A program made the position numbers and the translations under genes. Shown here piece by piece: positions 28,820 to 39,977 of a DNA stretch of 64,000 nucleotides. The DNA comes from Affinundibacterium nitidum (GTDB taxonomy: Bacteria > Pseudomonadota > Gammaproteobacteria > Burkholderiales > Burkholderiaceae_D). The notes under the pieces are model-generated. The model searched no databases. It worked only from the letters and a program-made list of their open reading frames with translations, and was not told where the DNA came from. The stretch is taken from contig NZ_JACOFZ010000001.1 in NCBI RefSeq assembly GCF_014284155.1, positions 496,001-560,000 of the forward strand. Reading direction: 5' to 3'. Each line of letters begins with the position of its first letter. Within the stretch, counting starts at the first letter, position 1.

Positions 28820-29944
28820 TCACTGCAAAACTGATGGAAGACCATGAGTTTCATCATCAATTTCAGAAGTGTACGCAGCACTGTCCTGCATTAATTCAAC
28901 AATTGCTGATCGCAAAATATCTAAACCAACACCAGTTTTGGCGCTCAAAAATACTCTTTCGATTTTACCATATTCGTCTCTGTCTAGCCCGGGGTCAAGA
29001 ACTGTCTGATCGATCTTATTCCACACTAAGAGCTGTGGAATATGATCTGCACCAATTTCCTTCAAGACATGATTGACCTGTTCAATTTGATCATTTCTCA
29101 CTGAACTACCAGCATCCACGACATGGAGTAGCAAATCGGCATGAATCGTTTCTTCCAGCGTCGCCCTGAATGATGCTACCAATTGATGTGGCAAATCACG
29201 AATAAAGCCAACTGTATCGGACACAACAATATTACCAACCCCCTCTAGATATAGGCGACGTGACGTTGTATCAAGGGTGGCAAACAATTGATTTGCAGCA
29301 TAACTACCTGCTTTCGTTAGCGTGTTGAATAGCGTCGACTTTCCTGCGTTGGTATACCCAACCAAAGAGACGGAAAAAGTCTTATTACGCCCTCTGGCGC
29401 GACGCTGTGTTTCTCGCTGCTTATGCAACTTCTCCATCTTTGCCTTGAGCATCTTGACTCGCTCACCAAGGAGGCGTCGATCAGTTTCCAATTGGGTTTC
29501 ACCTGGGCCGCGAAGGCCAATACCACCTTTTTGGCGCTCAAGATGAGTCCAACCTCTTACAAGACGAGTAGCTAAATGCTGGAGTTGAGCAAGTTCGACC
29601 TGAACTTTACCCTCATGACTCTTCGCCCTTTGCGCGAAAATATCCAAGATAAGACTTGTACGGTCAACCACACGAACTTTTAAATGCCTCTCCAAGTTAC
29701 GCTGCTGAGCGGGTGATAAGGCATGATTGAAAATAATGATATCGAGAGCCAGATCGATCACTGCATGAGCTATCTCATCAGCTTTTCCTGACCCAACGAA
29801 AAGCGCCGCATCGGGACTGGAGCGCTTGCAGGCGATGCTTGTGATTGTCTCAGCTCCCGCTGTAAGCGCGAGCTGAGAAAGCTCATCTAAACTTGCAGCA
29901 AAATCACCTTTGCCGAAGTCCACGCCAACTAAACCGGCGCGCAT
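28820..29944 (-). CDS. hflX: Ribosome-splitting GTPase HflX
   Basis: HflX is a GTPase that splits stalled ribosomes under stress. With the start at ATG 29942-29944 the protein has 374 residues and begins MRAGLVGVDFGKG, as in relatives; the upstream TTG codons are unlikely starts. The N-terminal HflX domain carries GPGETQLETDRRLL, followed by a coiled region and the G domain with GYTNAGKSTLFN (G1), DTVGFI (G3) and VWNKID (G4). It is 41 bases downstream of hfq, the conserved order. Confidence 0.96.
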   Translation of the reverse strand: MRAGLVGVDFGKGDFAASLDELSQLALTAGAETITSIACKRSSPDAALFVGSGKADEIAHAVIDLALDIIIFNHALSPAQQRNLERHLKVRVVDRTSLILDIFAQRAKSHEGKVQVELAQLQHLATRLVRGWTHLERQKGGIGLRGPGETQLETDRRLLGERVKMLKAKMEKLHKQRETQRRARGRNKTFSVSLVGYTNAGKSTLFNTLTKAGSYAANQLFATLDTTSRRLYLEGVGNIVVSDTVGFIRDLPHQLVASFRATLEETIHADLLLHVVDAGSSVRNDQIEQVNHVLKEIGADHIPQLLVWNKIDQTVLDPGLDRDEYGKIERVFLSAKTGVGLDILRSAIVELMQDSAAYTSEIDDETHGLPSVLQ

Positions 29945-29984
29945 ATGAACCAACAATTACTAAAGCGATAAAAATTCAAACAAA

Positions 29985-30221
29985 TTACTCAGTTTCAGAA
30001 TCAGAGTTAATACTAACGGCACGAGCCGGAACAACGGTGGAGATCGCGTGCTTATAGACCATTTGTGTCACGGTGTTACGCAACAAGACCACATATTGAT
30101 CGAAAGATTCAACATGCCCTTGGAGTTTGATGCCATTCACCAAATAGATAGAGACAGGAATATGCTCTTTCCGCAGTGCGTTTAAGAATGGGTCTTGTAA
30201 CAATTGCCCTTTGTTGCTCAT
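29985..30221 (-). CDS. hfq: RNA chaperone Hfq
   Basis: Hfq is a hexameric Sm-like chaperone that pairs small RNAs with mRNAs. The 78-residue protein has the Sm1 region with [22 protein letters not shown], including the proximal-face Gln8 and Phe residues, and the Sm2 motif YKHAIS. The C-terminal tail is short (about 12 residues, acidic), as is usual in betaproteobacteria. A 148-base gap separates it from der, and no terminator is obvious there. Confidence 0.98.
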   Translation of the reverse strand: MSNKGQLLQDPFLNALRKEHIPVSIYLVNGIKLQGHVESFDQYVVLLRNTVTQMVYKHAISTVVPARAVSINSDSETE

Positions 30222-30369
30222 AACAGCTCCATTATGTTGTTGTGATTAGGAGTTGGGGACGCCTAAGTTTATTTCAAGTGTTCTAAAGATAATAACAATA
30301 CCACGAGAAAACATTTTTTTAAATACTGCAACACAATTTAACGAACTAAAAAGTGCACTGAACTGAAAA

Positions 30370-31713
30370 TTACTTAGCTTCTTTAGTGAAAGGATTTTTG
30401 CCAGAGCGAAATTCAATGCGAAGTGGCGTACCAGTTAAAGAAAAAGTCTCACGGAAATGTTTTTCCAAGTAACGTTTATACACATCACCAATCGCCTCCA
30501 AAGCATTACCGTGAATGACAATAATCGGAGGATTTTGACCACCTTGATGCGCATAACGCATCTTCGGACGAATCGAACCTTTACGCTTTGGCTGTTGATG
30601 CTCAACTGCCTCAATCAAAGCTCGAGTCAATTTTGGCGTAGACAAATTCACCATCGCGGCTTCATAAGCTGCATCGATCGACTTCATCAATGGACTAATC
30701 CCAGTCGATTTTAGCGCCGAAATAAAATGGAACTTGGCAAATGTCAAAAAGTTTAATTTACGTTCGATGTCCATCTTAATTTCATCGCGACGATCACTTT
30801 GGAGACCGTCCCACTTATTGACACCGACGACCAAGGCTCGACCCGATTCCAAAATAAACCCAGCGATATGCGCATCTTGTTCGGAGATATCTTGTTGGGC
30901 GTCAAGCAACAATAAGACGACGTTGGCCTCAGAGACCGATTGCAAAGTCTTGACCACAGAGAATTTCTCGATTGCTTCAAACACCTTACCGCGTCGACGA
31001 ATACCTGCGGTATCAATCAAAGTATATTGTTGCCCGTCGCGTTCAAAAGGAATTTCAATGGAATCGCGAGTTGTACCTGGCATATCAAATGCGATTACCC
31101 GCTCTTCACCGAGTAAAGTATTGACCAAGGTTGATTTTCCGACATTCGGACGACCCACAATTGCGATCTTAATTCCCTTATTATTGTTTTCAGGCTCATT
31201 CAGTTCATCTGGACGGGACGCAAATGCAATATCCAACGCTTCTTCAACCAAATCCGCCACGCCATCACCATGAGCAGATGAGATTACGTAAGGATCTCCC
31301 AAACCAAGCTCATAAAAATCAGCTGTGACACTGGTATAACGCATACCTTCCGCTTTATTTACGACCAGCATTACCGAACGTCCAGATTTACGCAAAAAAT
31401 CAGTGATCGTCTTGTCATGCGGCGTTAAACCTTGACGTCCATCGACCAAAAAAATGACAACGTCAGCTTCAGCCACTGCTTGCTTAGTTTGCTTCGCCAT
31501 TTCGTGCATGATGCCTTCTTTGGCAACAGGCTCGAAACCACCAGTATCGATCACTAAAAATGGTCGCTCGCCGACTCGCCCCTCGCCATAATGGCGATCG
31601 CGAGTCAGACCAGGAAGATCTGCCACTAAAGCATCACGCGTACGCGTCAAGCGATTAAATAAAGTGGACTTGCCGACATTGGGTCGACCGATTAAAGCAA
31701 TAACTGGTTTCAT
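30370..31713 (-). CDS. der: Ribosome assembly GTPase Der (EngA)
   Basis: Der is a double-GTPase needed for assembly of the 50S subunit. With the start at ATG 31711-31713 it has 447 residues; the frame extends 17 codons further up, but that part overlaps bamB and is unlikely. Two G domains are visible, each with [10 protein letters not shown], at about residues 8 and 185. The KH-like C-terminal domain includes [15 protein letters not shown] and the GTPLRIEFR end. It starts 4 bases after the bamB stop. Confidence 0.96.
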   Translation of the reverse strand: MKPVIALIGRPNVGKSTLFNRLTRTRDALVADLPGLTRDRHYGEGRVGERPFLVIDTGGFEPVAKEGIMHEMAKQTKQAVAEADVVIFLVDGRQGLTPHDKTITDFLRKSGRSVMLVVNKAEGMRYTSVTADFYELGLGDPYVISSAHGDGVADLVEEALDIAFASRPDELNEPENNNKGIKIAIVGRPNVGKSTLVNTLLGEERVIAFDMPGTTRDSIEIPFERDGQQYTLIDTAGIRRRGKVFEAIEKFSVVKTLQSVSEANVVLLLLDAQQDISEQDAHIAGFILESGRALVVGVNKWDGLQSDRRDEIKMDIERKLNFLTFAKFHFISALKSTGISPLMKSIDAAYEAAMVNLSTPKLTRALIEAVEHQQPKRKGSIRPKMRYAHQGGQNPPIIVIHGNALEAIGDVYKRYLEKHFRETFSLTGTPLRIEFRSGKNPFTKEAK

Positions 31714-31717
31714 TAAC

Positions 31718-32869
31718 TTATTCCGTCGCAAATGCGACAACAGCGCCCGATTTTGTCTGAACAATCAGATTATTACCAACGACCAAGGGAGTAGAAATAA
31801 TCTTACTTCCATCAGTTGGCATACGAGCTATAAAAACACCATCTTCTCGAGACAAGAAGTGGACAAATCCAAAACGATCACCGACCGCGACAGCGCGACC
31901 AAAAGATGTCGGCGCAGACAAATCACGACGTGTTAATTTGTCATTCTTCCAAACATTTGCGCCGCCACTTAATGCGTAACCGGAAACTGCACCTTGATTG
32001 TCAGCCGCAAAAACAAACCGTTCATCAGCAGAGATCCCAACTTCGCTGGAAATCTCTTTATTCCATCGATTGGTCCCATTGGAGATATCAAAACATCCGA
32101 CACGACCTTGGTAAGTCACGGCACAGACATTGTTATTGACGATAACTGGCGCGCCCGACATATCAACTACTCGCTCCAACTCAGTGGCCCCCTTTGGCTC
32201 CGCTGCATTCACTTCCCAACGCAAGCCGCCGTTCTGCAGCGCAACAGCGATCAATTTGCCGCCCGGGGTTGAAATATATGCCACCTGCTCCTTAACCGCG
32301 ATACCCGTTGCAACGCGCAGAGTTAACAATGGCAATGGACGCTCGAGAGTCCACTTATTTACACCGGTCATTGCATCGTAAGCAGCGACTCGATTGTCGA
32401 TGGTATGCACAAGAACTAAATTTCCAGCGACAACCGGTGAAGCAAGAATTTCAGAAGATGCTTGTACTTTCCATAGGGATTTCCCTTGTGCATCAAATGC
32501 AAACAACATCCCTTTTTGTCCACCAACAGCCACAAGCTTTTCACTTGCACCTATACCTGCAGTTAAGTTTGTGTCTGCACGCACTTTCCACTGGACCTGA
32601 CCATTTAGCGAGTTAATCTTAACAATGGTGCCGTCAGCTGACGCCGCATAAACATTGGAACCAACGTTGACAGGGCTAAACATGTATTCGCCAGCACCGC
32701 CAACATTCACTGTCCATGCAGCTTTAACAGCCATTGTGGAACTAAAATTTTGCAACTCAGCTGGTGCGGTTTTCGGATCAGGCTTTGAGAAAGGATTCCA
32801 AGACCAAGTAGAACACCCACTGAGCAAAGTCAAAGCAAGTAACGCGGAGGTTGAAGCACGTAAAAACAT
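31718..32869 (-). CDS. bamB: Outer membrane assembly lipoprotein BamB
   Basis: BamB is a beta-propeller lipoprotein of the BAM complex that inserts outer-membrane proteins. Starting at ATG 32867-32869 gives 383 residues with a lipoprotein signal and the lipobox LLSGC (Cys19). PQQ-like propeller blades follow, for example [19 protein letters not shown] and DGVFIARM. A longer reading to 32938 would put 23 extra residues before the signal, so I reject it. It starts 13 bases after yfgM and ends 4 bases before der. Confidence 0.95.
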   Translation of the reverse strand: MFLRASTSALLALTLLSGCSTWSWNPFSKPDPKTAPAELQNFSSTMAVKAAWTVNVGGAGEYMFSPVNVGSNVYAASADGTIVKINSLNGQVQWKVRADTNLTAGIGASEKLVAVGGQKGMLFAFDAQGKSLWKVQASSEILASPVVAGNLVLVHTIDNRVAAYDAMTGVNKWTLERPLPLLTLRVATGIAVKEQVAYISTPGGKLIAVALQNGGLRWEVNAAEPKGATELERVVDMSGAPVIVNNNVCAVTYQGRVGCFDISNGTNRWNKEISSEVGISADERFVFAADNQGAVSGYALSGGANVWKNDKLTRRDLSAPTSFGRAVAVGDRFGFVHFLSREDGVFIARMPTDGSKIISTPLVVGNNLIVQTKSGAVVAFATE

Positions 32870-32882
32870 ATTCAGTCCCAGA

Positions 32883-33551
32883 TTATTTTTTAGCAGGCGT
32901 AGTGTCGACTTTTGCTTCGAGCGGACCACCGATGGCATCCAACTTAATTTGCACCAGTTGTCGCCCCGTATGTTTTTCCGCCATTTTATCTAGCGCTGCC
33001 TTGTAAGAGGAGCGAGCATCGTTTATTTTATTTTGAGCTACAAAAAGATCTGCTTTACGATCCAATACGTCGGCAGCAAACTCAGAAGGAAATTCAGCAT
33101 TCAAGAGCTTGAAACCTTCATCGTAATTCTTTTCATCGAGAGCAATCGCGGCAAGTCGTAAACGTGCGATTGCTTTGAATTCAGCCGAACTTCCTTTATC
33201 GGCCACCCAGTTCAACTTATCTTTCGCAACCTTAATGTCATTCACATCGTATGCACTCTTTGCCGCGGCCAAAGTCGCCATCGTCGCATAGCTAGTGCTA
33301 CCGAACTTATCAACGACAAGTGCAGAAGCGGCTTGAACTTTAGAATTATCGTTCAATGACACCGCTCTTTGCACTTCATCGTACAAGGTAGATGCTTCTA
33401 GTGATTGCTTTCTCTGGTAGCTGTTATAAGCTGTCCACGCTGCAAATGCTGAGAGTGCGGCGATTGCCAACCACGTTACCAAGTTACCGTATTGCTTCCA
33501 CCACGCTTTTAGGGTGTCTATCTGTTCTTGCTCTTCGAGATCGTATGCCAT
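32883..33551 (-). CDS. yfgM: YfgM-type tetratricopeptide membrane protein
   Basis: The 222-residue protein has a short cytoplasmic head, one membrane helix (about 21-40, with TWLAIAALSAFAAWTAY) and a periplasmic TPR-like region. YfgM in E. coli is a partner of the Sec translocon and of PpiD, a chaperone also encoded in this window. Start and length fit the family. It lies between hisS and bamB, the common gene order. Confidence 0.88.
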   Translation of the reverse strand: MAYDLEEQEQIDTLKAWWKQYGNLVTWLAIAALSAFAAWTAYNSYQRKQSLEASTLYDEVQRAVSLNDNSKVQAASALVVDKFGSTSYATMATLAAAKSAYDVNDIKVAKDKLNWVADKGSSAEFKAIARLRLAAIALDEKNYDEGFKLLNAEFPSEFAADVLDRKADLFVAQNKINDARSSYKAALDKMAEKHTGRQLVQIKLDAIGGPLEAKVDTTPAKK

Positions 33552-33561
33552 TTTTTAGTTC

Positions 33562-34923
33562 TTAATGATGAATGTGAATATGATTTGGATTATTACATTG
33601 CCCCTCTTCTTCGCCACCCGAGACAATCTGGTCGACCAGAAAGTCTACCGCAGCACTAAAAGGAACACTAACTTGATTATTTTCAAAATCTTCAGAACGC
33701 AAAGACTTTACGCTGACGGTTTCAGCTTTTGCCTCATCCTCTCCAATAATGACAGCAAAAGCAGCACCACTAGCGTCAGCCTTCTTCATCTGAGATTTGA
33801 AACTTCCAACACCAGTCGCAGATGCGCAATGTAACACAACATCTAGCCCAGCATCACGCAAACGCTCGCCTAAAACGAAGGATTGCATCCGCGCATCTTC
33901 ACCTTGATGCACAAGATAAACATCGCATAGACTAGCAACGTTACCATCACCGTTCGCTTTCATAAGTTCAAGTAAACGTTCAACCCCCATGGCGAATCCA
34001 CATGCAGGTGTTGGTTTACCGCCAAAGATACTGAACAATGAATCGTAACGACCACCGCCGCACACTGTACCTTGAGAGCCTAGTTCATCGGTCACCCATT
34101 CAAACACAGTGCGATTGTAATAATCCATGCCCCGCACCAATCGCGGATTGATTGTGAATGGAATGCTATTGTGGCGCAGAATTTTTTGTAGCCCCTCAAA
34201 GTGAGCCCGCGATTCTTCTCCTAAAAAATCTAAGAGTTTCGGCGCATTAGTGGCTATTTCTTGCAGCGCGGGGTTCTTCGTATCAAGAATACGCAAAGGG
34301 TTCGTGTACAGACGACGCTTTGCCTCTTCATCGAGCAGAGCCTGATGCTGTTCAAAGTAAGCAATTAATTCTGCCCTGTGCGCTTTACGCTCCTCAGCAT
34401 CGCCGATGGAGTTTAGCTCCAAACGAATGTTTTGCAAGCCAAGATCGTCCCAAAGACGTTGACACATGACAATCAACTCAGCATCAATATCAGGTCCAGA
34501 GAATCCTAGCGCCTCAGCACCGACCTGATGGAATTGACGATAACGTCCGCGTTGTGGCTTCTCGTGGCGGAACATTGGACCGTTATACCAAACACGTTTT
34601 GGACCTTCATAAGTCAAATTATGTTCGATCGCGGATCGGACAATTCCCGCCGTATTCTCAGGGCGCAAGGTAAGTTTATCGCCATTCATTGAGTCCTCAA
34701 AAGAGTACATCTCTTTTTCGACGATATCAGTCACCTCACCCAAACCGCGTGCGAACAAAGGAGTTGCCTCGACAATCGGTGTTCTCATCTGTTGAAAACC
34801 GTAGCTTTTGAGTACAGATTGCACCGTATTTTCGAATAATTCCCACAGTGCCGACTGCTCTGGGAGAATGTCATTCATCCCTTTGATGCCAACAATCTTC
34901 TCAATTTTCTTTTCTTGAGCCAT
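33562..34923 (-). CDS. hisS: Histidyl-tRNA synthetase
   Basis: HisRS charges tRNA-His. The 453-residue class II enzyme has motif 1 near the N-terminus, motif 2 ([21 protein letters not shown]), the histidine-specific [16 protein letters not shown], motif 3 (FAMGVERL) and the C-terminal anticodon-binding domain. The C-terminus ends in a Gly/Glu stretch and then [12 protein letters not shown], an unusual histidine-rich tail. It begins 67 bases after ispG and ends 10 bases before yfgM. Confidence 0.97.
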   Translation of the reverse strand: MAQEKKIEKIVGIKGMNDILPEQSALWELFENTVQSVLKSYGFQQMRTPIVEATPLFARGLGEVTDIVEKEMYSFEDSMNGDKLTLRPENTAGIVRSAIEHNLTYEGPKRVWYNGPMFRHEKPQRGRYRQFHQVGAEALGFSGPDIDAELIVMCQRLWDDLGLQNIRLELNSIGDAEERKAHRAELIAYFEQHQALLDEEAKRRLYTNPLRILDTKNPALQEIATNAPKLLDFLGEESRAHFEGLQKILRHNSIPFTINPRLVRGMDYYNRTVFEWVTDELGSQGTVCGGGRYDSLFSIFGGKPTPACGFAMGVERLLELMKANGDGNVASLCDVYLVHQGEDARMQSFVLGERLRDAGLDVVLHCASATGVGSFKSQMKKADASGAAFAVIIGEDEAKAETVSVKSLRSEDFENNQVSVPFSAAVDFLVDQIVSGGEEEGQCNNPNHIHIHH

Positions 34924-34990
34924 GCTCGAACTTCCATTTCTTTTTTCGATAACTACATGCAGCTAAATTCAAATCGCGAGTCAATTCTGA

Positions 34991-36250
34991 TTATTTCGTC
35001 GAATAATGACTTTGGACATAGTCCAATACAATTTTTTGAAAATCTTTCGCAATATTCTCGCCACGCAGCGTCATCGCTTTAACTCCATCGATAAAAACTG
35101 GCGCCGCAGGCGATTCGCCGGTACCTGGCAGACTGATGCCGATATTTGCATGCTTAGACTCACCAGGGCCATTCACGATACAGCCCATCACGGCAACGTT
35201 CATGCTTTCGACTCCGGGGTATTCCGACTTCCACACTGGCATTTGCTCACGCAAATAGCTTTGAATTTGATCAGCAAGCTCTTGAAATACAGTCGACGTC
35301 GTACGACCACAACCAGGGCAAGCAATTACCATAGGCATGAATTTACGCAAGCCCATCGTCTGTAAAATCTCTTGGGCAACAAACACTTCCTTACATCGAT
35401 CGCCACCAGGCTCCGGCGTTAAGGAAATACGGATTGTGTCACCAATTCCCTCTTGCATCAAAACAGACAAAGCTGCAGTCGAGGCGACAATTCCCTTACT
35501 ACCCATACCAGCTTCAGTCAATCCTAAGTGCAAAGGATAATGGCAACGGGTTGCGAGTTCCCTGTAGACTGCGATCAAATCTTGAACACCAGAGACTTTA
35601 CAGGACAAAATAATCTTATCGCCCGCCAAACCCAACTCTTCCGCACGTTGAGCACTTTCAATTGCCGATGTAATCAAGGCTTGATACATGACTGTTTGAG
35701 CACTTAAGGGCTGAGCGCGGCTGGCATTTTCATCCATTACTCTAGCGAGCAAGCTCTGATCAAGACTTCCCCAATTAACACCAATCCGAACTGGCTTATC
35801 ATAGCGACAGGCCAACTCAATCATTTGAGCAAACTGAGTGTCACGTTTCGCTCCCTGTCCAACATTACCAGGATTAATTCTATACTTTGATAAGGCTTCT
35901 GCACATGCGGGATATTCACTTAAAAGAGTGTGCCCGTTGTAATGAAAGTCGCCAACTAGTGGCACGTCCACGCCCATCTTATCAAGTTGTTCGCGAATCT
36001 CAGGGACAGCTTTGGCAGCCTCAGGATTATTCACTGTTAAACGCACGATCTCAGAACCAGCGCGAGCCAATTCTTTAATCTGAATTGCCGTTCCAATAAC
36101 ATCTGCGGTATCAGTATTCGTCATCGACTGCACCACAACGGGTGCGTCACCACCGATTCTCACAATTCGACTGCCATGCACCACCGAGACGGTTTTCGTG
36201 AGACGCCTCAAAAGCGCTCCAGTGCGAATTTCGTTCAATTCAAATCCCAT
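34991..36250 (-). CDS. ispG: 4-hydroxy-3-methylbut-2-en-1-yl diphosphate synthase IspG
   Basis: IspG carries out the reductive ring opening of methylerythritol cyclodiphosphate in isoprenoid synthesis, using a [4Fe-4S] cluster. The 419-residue protein has [12 protein letters not shown] in the TIM-barrel domain and the cluster cysteines in ACPGCGRT and [10 protein letters not shown]. Length is typical for betaproteobacteria, which carry an insert compared with E. coli. It starts one base before the rodZ stop region, at a tight junction within the operon. Confidence 0.96.
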   Translation of the reverse strand: MGFELNEIRTGALLRRLTKTVSVVHGSRIVRIGGDAPVVVQSMTNTDTADVIGTAIQIKELARAGSEIVRLTVNNPEAAKAVPEIREQLDKMGVDVPLVGDFHYNGHTLLSEYPACAEALSKYRINPGNVGQGAKRDTQFAQMIELACRYDKPVRIGVNWGSLDQSLLARVMDENASRAQPLSAQTVMYQALITSAIESAQRAEELGLAGDKIILSCKVSGVQDLIAVYRELATRCHYPLHLGLTEAGMGSKGIVASTAALSVLMQEGIGDTIRISLTPEPGGDRCKEVFVAQEILQTMGLRKFMPMVIACPGCGRTTSTVFQELADQIQSYLREQMPVWKSEYPGVESMNVAVMGCIVNGPGESKHANIGISLPGTGESPAAPVFIDGVKAMTLRGENIAKDFQKIVLDYVQSHYSTK

Positions 36251-36251
36251 G

Positions 36252-37292
36252 TTATTTCACACTAACATTTGCGACTTTACTGTCTCGTTCTGGGGTAATG
36301 GCAAAGGGCTTTCCACGCAAGATTACCTCAACTCCGGCAGCATTTCCGATTTTCATGAATATGCCCTGCTTAACAGCAAAAGTTTCTTCTGTGCCTGCCT
36401 TTGCCAGATGCGAACTCAGGACTGCACCGCCATCTGCTTTAACAAAGATCCAAGAATCCTGCTTAAATCTCAAAGTGAGTGAATCATTTACATCCAGTTT
36501 TGCATCCGTTGCCGATGCCGCAGATGCGCCTGCAATGGGCACTGATGCCGTCGATTGCACTACTCGTTCAGCACCAACGACCGCAGATGCTGGCGCGGCG
36601 ACCACTGGAGATGTTGTAACTCCCGGTTCCGCGCTCATGACATCTTGTTGCTGCGCAGTCGATGCGGCACTTCCTACTGCATCAAGCGGTGCGCTCGCGC
36701 CACCTTGAATCGCGTCGCTAGGTGGATTTACTGGACTCACCGGAACCTCAATTGATGGCGCTCCCGAAATACTTGATGAAGCCTTCACTCCTCCACCAAA
36801 AATCCAAGTTTGAAGACTCTGCCCGTAATCCGTTCGCTGAAAAAATAGAATTACTGCAACCACGAACAACAAGACTAGCATGCCGACCATGTATCTTCGG
36901 TTATTTTCTTGATGGCCTGACAACGAAGCTCGCGACTCGATAAATGGTGTTGAGAGTGCAGGACGTAATGAAGCCTCTAGGTGCACGGGCTCTGAGTCTT
37001 GAGGCAATAAGCTCATTAAAGGTTCAGCATCGATTCGCAGTAGTTTCGAATACGCTCTTACAAAACCACGCACTATTACAAGCTTTGGTAACTTATCTAA
37101 CTGGTCCGACTCCAGCGCTAAGATTTGCGTTTGCGACAATTTCAATTGTTCAGCAACATATTGCACGGTCCAACCGCGCTGCTCCCTTGCCTGAGCCAAA
37201 CGCCCGCCGACTGAGTTCACATTCATAATCAATGGCACTTGCGCATCGCTAGTTGCCTGCCCCATCGACTGACTTTCCGAAACCTCATTCAT
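36252..37292 (-). CDS. rodZ: Cytoskeletal/cell-shape protein RodZ
   Basis: RodZ links MreB to the elongasome. From ATG 37290-37292 the protein has 346 residues: an N-terminal HTH_25 domain (about 25-95, with [20 protein letters not shown]), a membrane helix (about 135-155, with [18 protein letters not shown]), an Ala/Ser/Pro/Val-rich linker and a C-terminal DUF4115 domain ([10 protein letters not shown]). Its ATG overlaps the pilW stop by 8 bases. A longer frame to 37400 is rejected because it overlaps pilW. The helix-turn-helix contacts MreB rather than DNA in this family. Confidence 0.92.
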   Translation of the reverse strand: MNEVSESQSMGQATSDAQVPLIMNVNSVGGRLAQAREQRGWTVQYVAEQLKLSQTQILALESDQLDKLPKLVIVRGFVRAYSKLLRIDAEPLMSLLPQDSEPVHLEASLRPALSTPFIESRASLSGHQENNRRYMVGMLVLLFVVAVILFFQRTDYGQSLQTWIFGGGVKASSSISGAPSIEVPVSPVNPPSDAIQGGASAPLDAVGSAASTAQQQDVMSAEPGVTTSPVVAAPASAVVGAERVVQSTASVPIAGASAASATDAKLDVNDSLTLRFKQDSWIFVKADGGAVLSSHLAKAGTEETFAVKQGIFMKIGNAAGVEVILRGKPFAITPERDSKVANVSVK

Positions 37293-38079
37293 TAAATGCA
37301 CCCTTCTGAAACAATGCGTACTCTTTTGAATTGGGATGACGTCGGCGTAATTGGGTCCCCAAATTCGCCACAGAACTTTGATCACCAAGCTTAGAATCAA
37401 TCTTGATCGCTAACCACAAAACATCAGCCGCAAAAATCTCATCTTTGATCACACGTTGGATGTAAAATCGAGCCTTTTCAAATTGAGCACGATCGAAAAA
37501 AATCTTGGCCAAATTCGCGTTGATTGAAGGGTTGCCGGGTTGTATTTGGTACCCCATCATGAAATATCGCTCTGCGTTTTTAATATCCTTCAAACGCAAA
37601 CTACAAACACCCGCATTAATCATTGCTTTTTCTGGCGTTGCATACATGCGATCCGCCATCACTTTTTCAAACAACGCGACAGATTCTCGTTCGCGGTTTG
37701 TCTGGCACAAGAACCAGCCATAATTATTGGTAATATCGGAATTTCGAGGCTCCAATTTCATCGCATATTGAAAGTTCTGCTCAGCATGCTCAACATCATT
37801 TAAGTCCATTTGAATCAAGGCACGCAAACTATATGCATTCGCAGTATTTGGTGCCGCCAAAAGAACCTGACGCACTTCTTCCAATGCAGACTGCAGCTGC
37901 CCAGCTTGGTAGTACTCGATTGCCAATTGCATGCGAAGACTGACTCGACGACGAAGTTCAGGACTATCAGCTGCAGCGCGGGCATCACTTTCACTCACAA
38001 AACGCTGACTTGAACAGCCAGTCGAGAGCAAAAGCAAAGCAGAGAAAGCCAAACAAAACAACAATCGCACGTATGTCAT
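37285..38079 (-). CDS. pilW: Type IV pilus assembly lipoprotein PilW/PilF (TPR)
   Basis: PilW/PilF is the outer-membrane pilotin that helps multimerise the PilQ secretin for type IV pili. From ATG 38077-38079 it has 264 residues with a lipoprotein signal and lipobox LSTGC (Cys22), then several TPRs such as [17 protein letters not shown] and [16 protein letters not shown]. The longer frame to 38199 is rejected because it runs into rlmN. The start overlaps the rlmN stop by 4 bases (ATGA) and the end overlaps rodZ. Confidence 0.88.
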   Translation of the reverse strand: MTYVRLLFCLAFSALLLLSTGCSSQRFVSESDARAAADSPELRRRVSLRMQLAIEYYQAGQLQSALEEVRQVLLAAPNTANAYSLRALIQMDLNDVEHAEQNFQYAMKLEPRNSDITNNYGWFLCQTNRERESVALFEKVMADRMYATPEKAMINAGVCSLRLKDIKNAERYFMMGYQIQPGNPSINANLAKIFFDRAQFEKARFYIQRVIKDEIFAADVLWLAIKIDSKLGDQSSVANLGTQLRRRHPNSKEYALFQKGAFNE

Positions 38080-39233
38080 TTTTTGATCTCCACAATTTTC
38101 CCAAAATTTGGACCAAACTTCTTCTGATACTCCGCCATCTGCTGCATACGCTCTTGCACACGCGTTCGATCTTGCACCTCGCCAGCCAATTGTCCACATG
38201 CCGCATCAATATCATCACCACGCGTCTTACGAACCGTGGTCACAATTCCAGCATCCATCAAGATCTGAGCAAATACTTTAATACGAGCGTTATTAGAACG
38301 CTTCAAACCAGATTCTGGGAAAGGATTAAATGGTATTAAGTTGAACTTGCACGGCACCGTCTTGACCAAGTTCACCAATTCACGGGCATGCTGATCGGTG
38401 TCATTGACACCATCCAACATGCAGTATTCAAAAGTAATGAAATCACGTGGCGCGTAGTCCAAATAGCGGCGACAAGCATCCATCAATTCATGTAAAGGAT
38501 ATTTCTTATTGAGCGGCACCAAACCATCACGCAAAGCATCGTTCGACGCGTGCAAAGATACCGCCAACGCAACTGGACACTCTTTCGACAGCTTATCAAT
38601 CATGGGCACAACGCCACTCGTTGACAAAGTAACGCGACGGCGCGACAAACCATAGGCATTGTCGTCGAGCATCAACTTCAATGCCGTCACTGTCGGCTCA
38701 AAATTGAGTAGTGGCTCCCCCATACCCATCATCACCACATTCGTGATTTGACGTTCGCCTTTAGGGCCGGGCTCTATGCCTTTAGTACGACGCAACTCAA
38801 ACTCAGCCATCCATAATTGGCCGATAATTTCACCCACACTTAAGTTGCGATTAAATCCTTGTTTTCCGGTTGAGCAAAAGCGGCAATTTACCGCACAACC
38901 AGCCTGCGTCGACACACACAAAGTGCCACGATTTTCTTCAGGAATAAAAACGGTTTCAACGGCATTGCCGTTACCAACATCAACCAACCACTTACGTGTA
39001 CCATCGGTTGACGTGTGATCACTGATAATGGCGGGTGCAGCGATGTGCGCACGTCCAGCCAACTTTTCGCGCAAAGACTTCGCTAGATCAGTCATCTCAT
39101 CAAAATTACTCGCGCCGAATTGGTGAATCCAGCGCTGCAATTGCTTGGCACGAAACGGCTTCTCACCCAACTCGCCGCAATATGCAACCAGTTGAGCAGG
39201 ATCAAAATCCAACAAATTAGTGAGAGCCGTCAT
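38076..39233 (-). CDS. rlmN: 23S rRNA/tRNA (adenine-C2)-methyltransferase RlmN
   Basis: RlmN is a radical-SAM enzyme that methylates A2503 of 23S rRNA and A37 of some tRNAs. The 385-residue protein has the radical-SAM cluster motif [21 protein letters not shown], and the catalytic cysteine region near the C-terminus (AACGQL). Length is standard. It is 70 bases downstream of ndk, and its stop overlaps pilW by 4 bases. Confidence 0.96.
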   Translation of the reverse strand: MTALTNLLDFDPAQLVAYCGELGEKPFRAKQLQRWIHQFGASNFDEMTDLAKSLREKLAGRAHIAAPAIISDHTSTDGTRKWLVDVGNGNAVETVFIPEENRGTLCVSTQAGCAVNCRFCSTGKQGFNRNLSVGEIIGQLWMAEFELRRTKGIEPGPKGERQITNVVMMGMGEPLLNFEPTVTALKLMLDDNAYGLSRRRVTLSTSGVVPMIDKLSKECPVALAVSLHASNDALRDGLVPLNKKYPLHELMDACRRYLDYAPRDFITFEYCMLDGVNDTDQHARELVNLVKTVPCKFNLIPFNPFPESGLKRSNNARIKVFAQILMDAGIVTTVRKTRGDDIDAACGQLAGEVQDRTRVQERMQQMAEYQKKFGPNFGKIVEIKK

Positions 39234-39248
39234 GTCAATTATTCTTTC

Positions 39249-39275
39249 ATGCCCAACCTAATCTAGGTCAGGCAT
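39249..39275. other. Stem-loop between ndk and rlmN
   Basis: ATGCC (39249-39253) with GGCAT (39271-39275), and ACCTA (39256-39260) with TAGGT (39264-39268), form a two-part stem with a symmetric CA/CA internal loop. It lacks a U run, so it may be an mRNA processing or stability element rather than a terminator. Confidence 0.35.
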
Positions 39276-39303
39276 TATTATTACCAAATCAGTTTTTCTC
39301 AGA

Positions 39304-39729
39304 TTAACGTGAGTACACGTTCAAAGCTGGGAAGAAGTAAGCGATTTCAACTGCAGCTGTTTCAGCAGCATCAGAACCGTGAACCGCATTTGCATCGATA
39401 GATTCAGCGAAATCAGCGCGAATTGTGCCTTTTTCTGCTTTCTTTGGATCAGTTGCACCCATCAAGTCACGATTTTTCAAAATCGCGCCTTCGCCTTCCA
39501 ATACTTGTACAAATACTGGACCAGAAATCATGAAGTCGACCAAATCTTTGAAGAATGGGCGAGCAGCGTGCACAGCGTAGAAGCCTTCTGCTTCAGCGCG
39601 GGACAATTGTGTCAAGCGAGCAGCAACAACTTTCAAGCCAGCGCCTTCAAAGCGACTGACGATTTGACCGATAACATTTTTTGCAACTGCGTCAGGTTTA
39701 ATAATAGATAATGTACGTTCGATAGCCAT
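39304..39729 (-). CDS. ndk: Nucleoside diphosphate kinase
   Basis: Ndk balances nucleoside triphosphate pools by phosphate transfer through a histidine. The 141-residue protein has the start [36 protein letters not shown] with the catalytic histidine, and the family C-terminus. Length is standard. It is the first gene of the minus-strand block and diverges from dbpA across about 250 bases. That gap shows no clear signal beyond AT-rich promoter-like sequence. Confidence 0.98.
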   Translation of the reverse strand: MAIERTLSIIKPDAVAKNVIGQIVSRFEGAGLKVVAARLTQLSRAEAEGFYAVHAARPFFKDLVDFMISGPVFVQVLEGEGAILKNRDLMGATDPKKAEKGTIRADFAESIDANAVHGSDAAETAAVEIAYFFPALNVYSR

Positions 39730-39977
39730 CTAAAAACTCCAATAAAAAGAAAGGGTTAAGACAAAAAACTCAAGAATTCATCTAACCTTAGATTTTACCA
39801 TGAAACCCCTTCCTCTAGGGAACATGTCAATAATCATAATGAATTGAAGAGAAAATTAAAATAAAAACATGAAAAATCATCTTATAACTCGGCTTCGAGG
39901 CGAATACACGCTAATTTCATAGAGATTCGTCAGAGCAACTGGTAGACTTCGCCCATTCCCTACTGCGCAAGCCGATT

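Noticed and set aside
31714-31764. Longer N-terminus for Der
   Set aside because: It would overlap bamB; the family start [16 protein letters not shown] fits the ATG at 31713.
32870-32938. Longer N-terminus for BamB
   Set aside because: It would place 23 residues before a clear lipoprotein signal and overlap yfgM.
37293-37400. Longer N-terminus for RodZ
   Set aside because: It overlaps pilW extensively; the ATG at 37292 with an 8-base overlap is the natural junction.
38080-38199. Longer N-terminus for PilW
   Set aside because: It lies inside rlmN and destroys the lipoprotein signal position.
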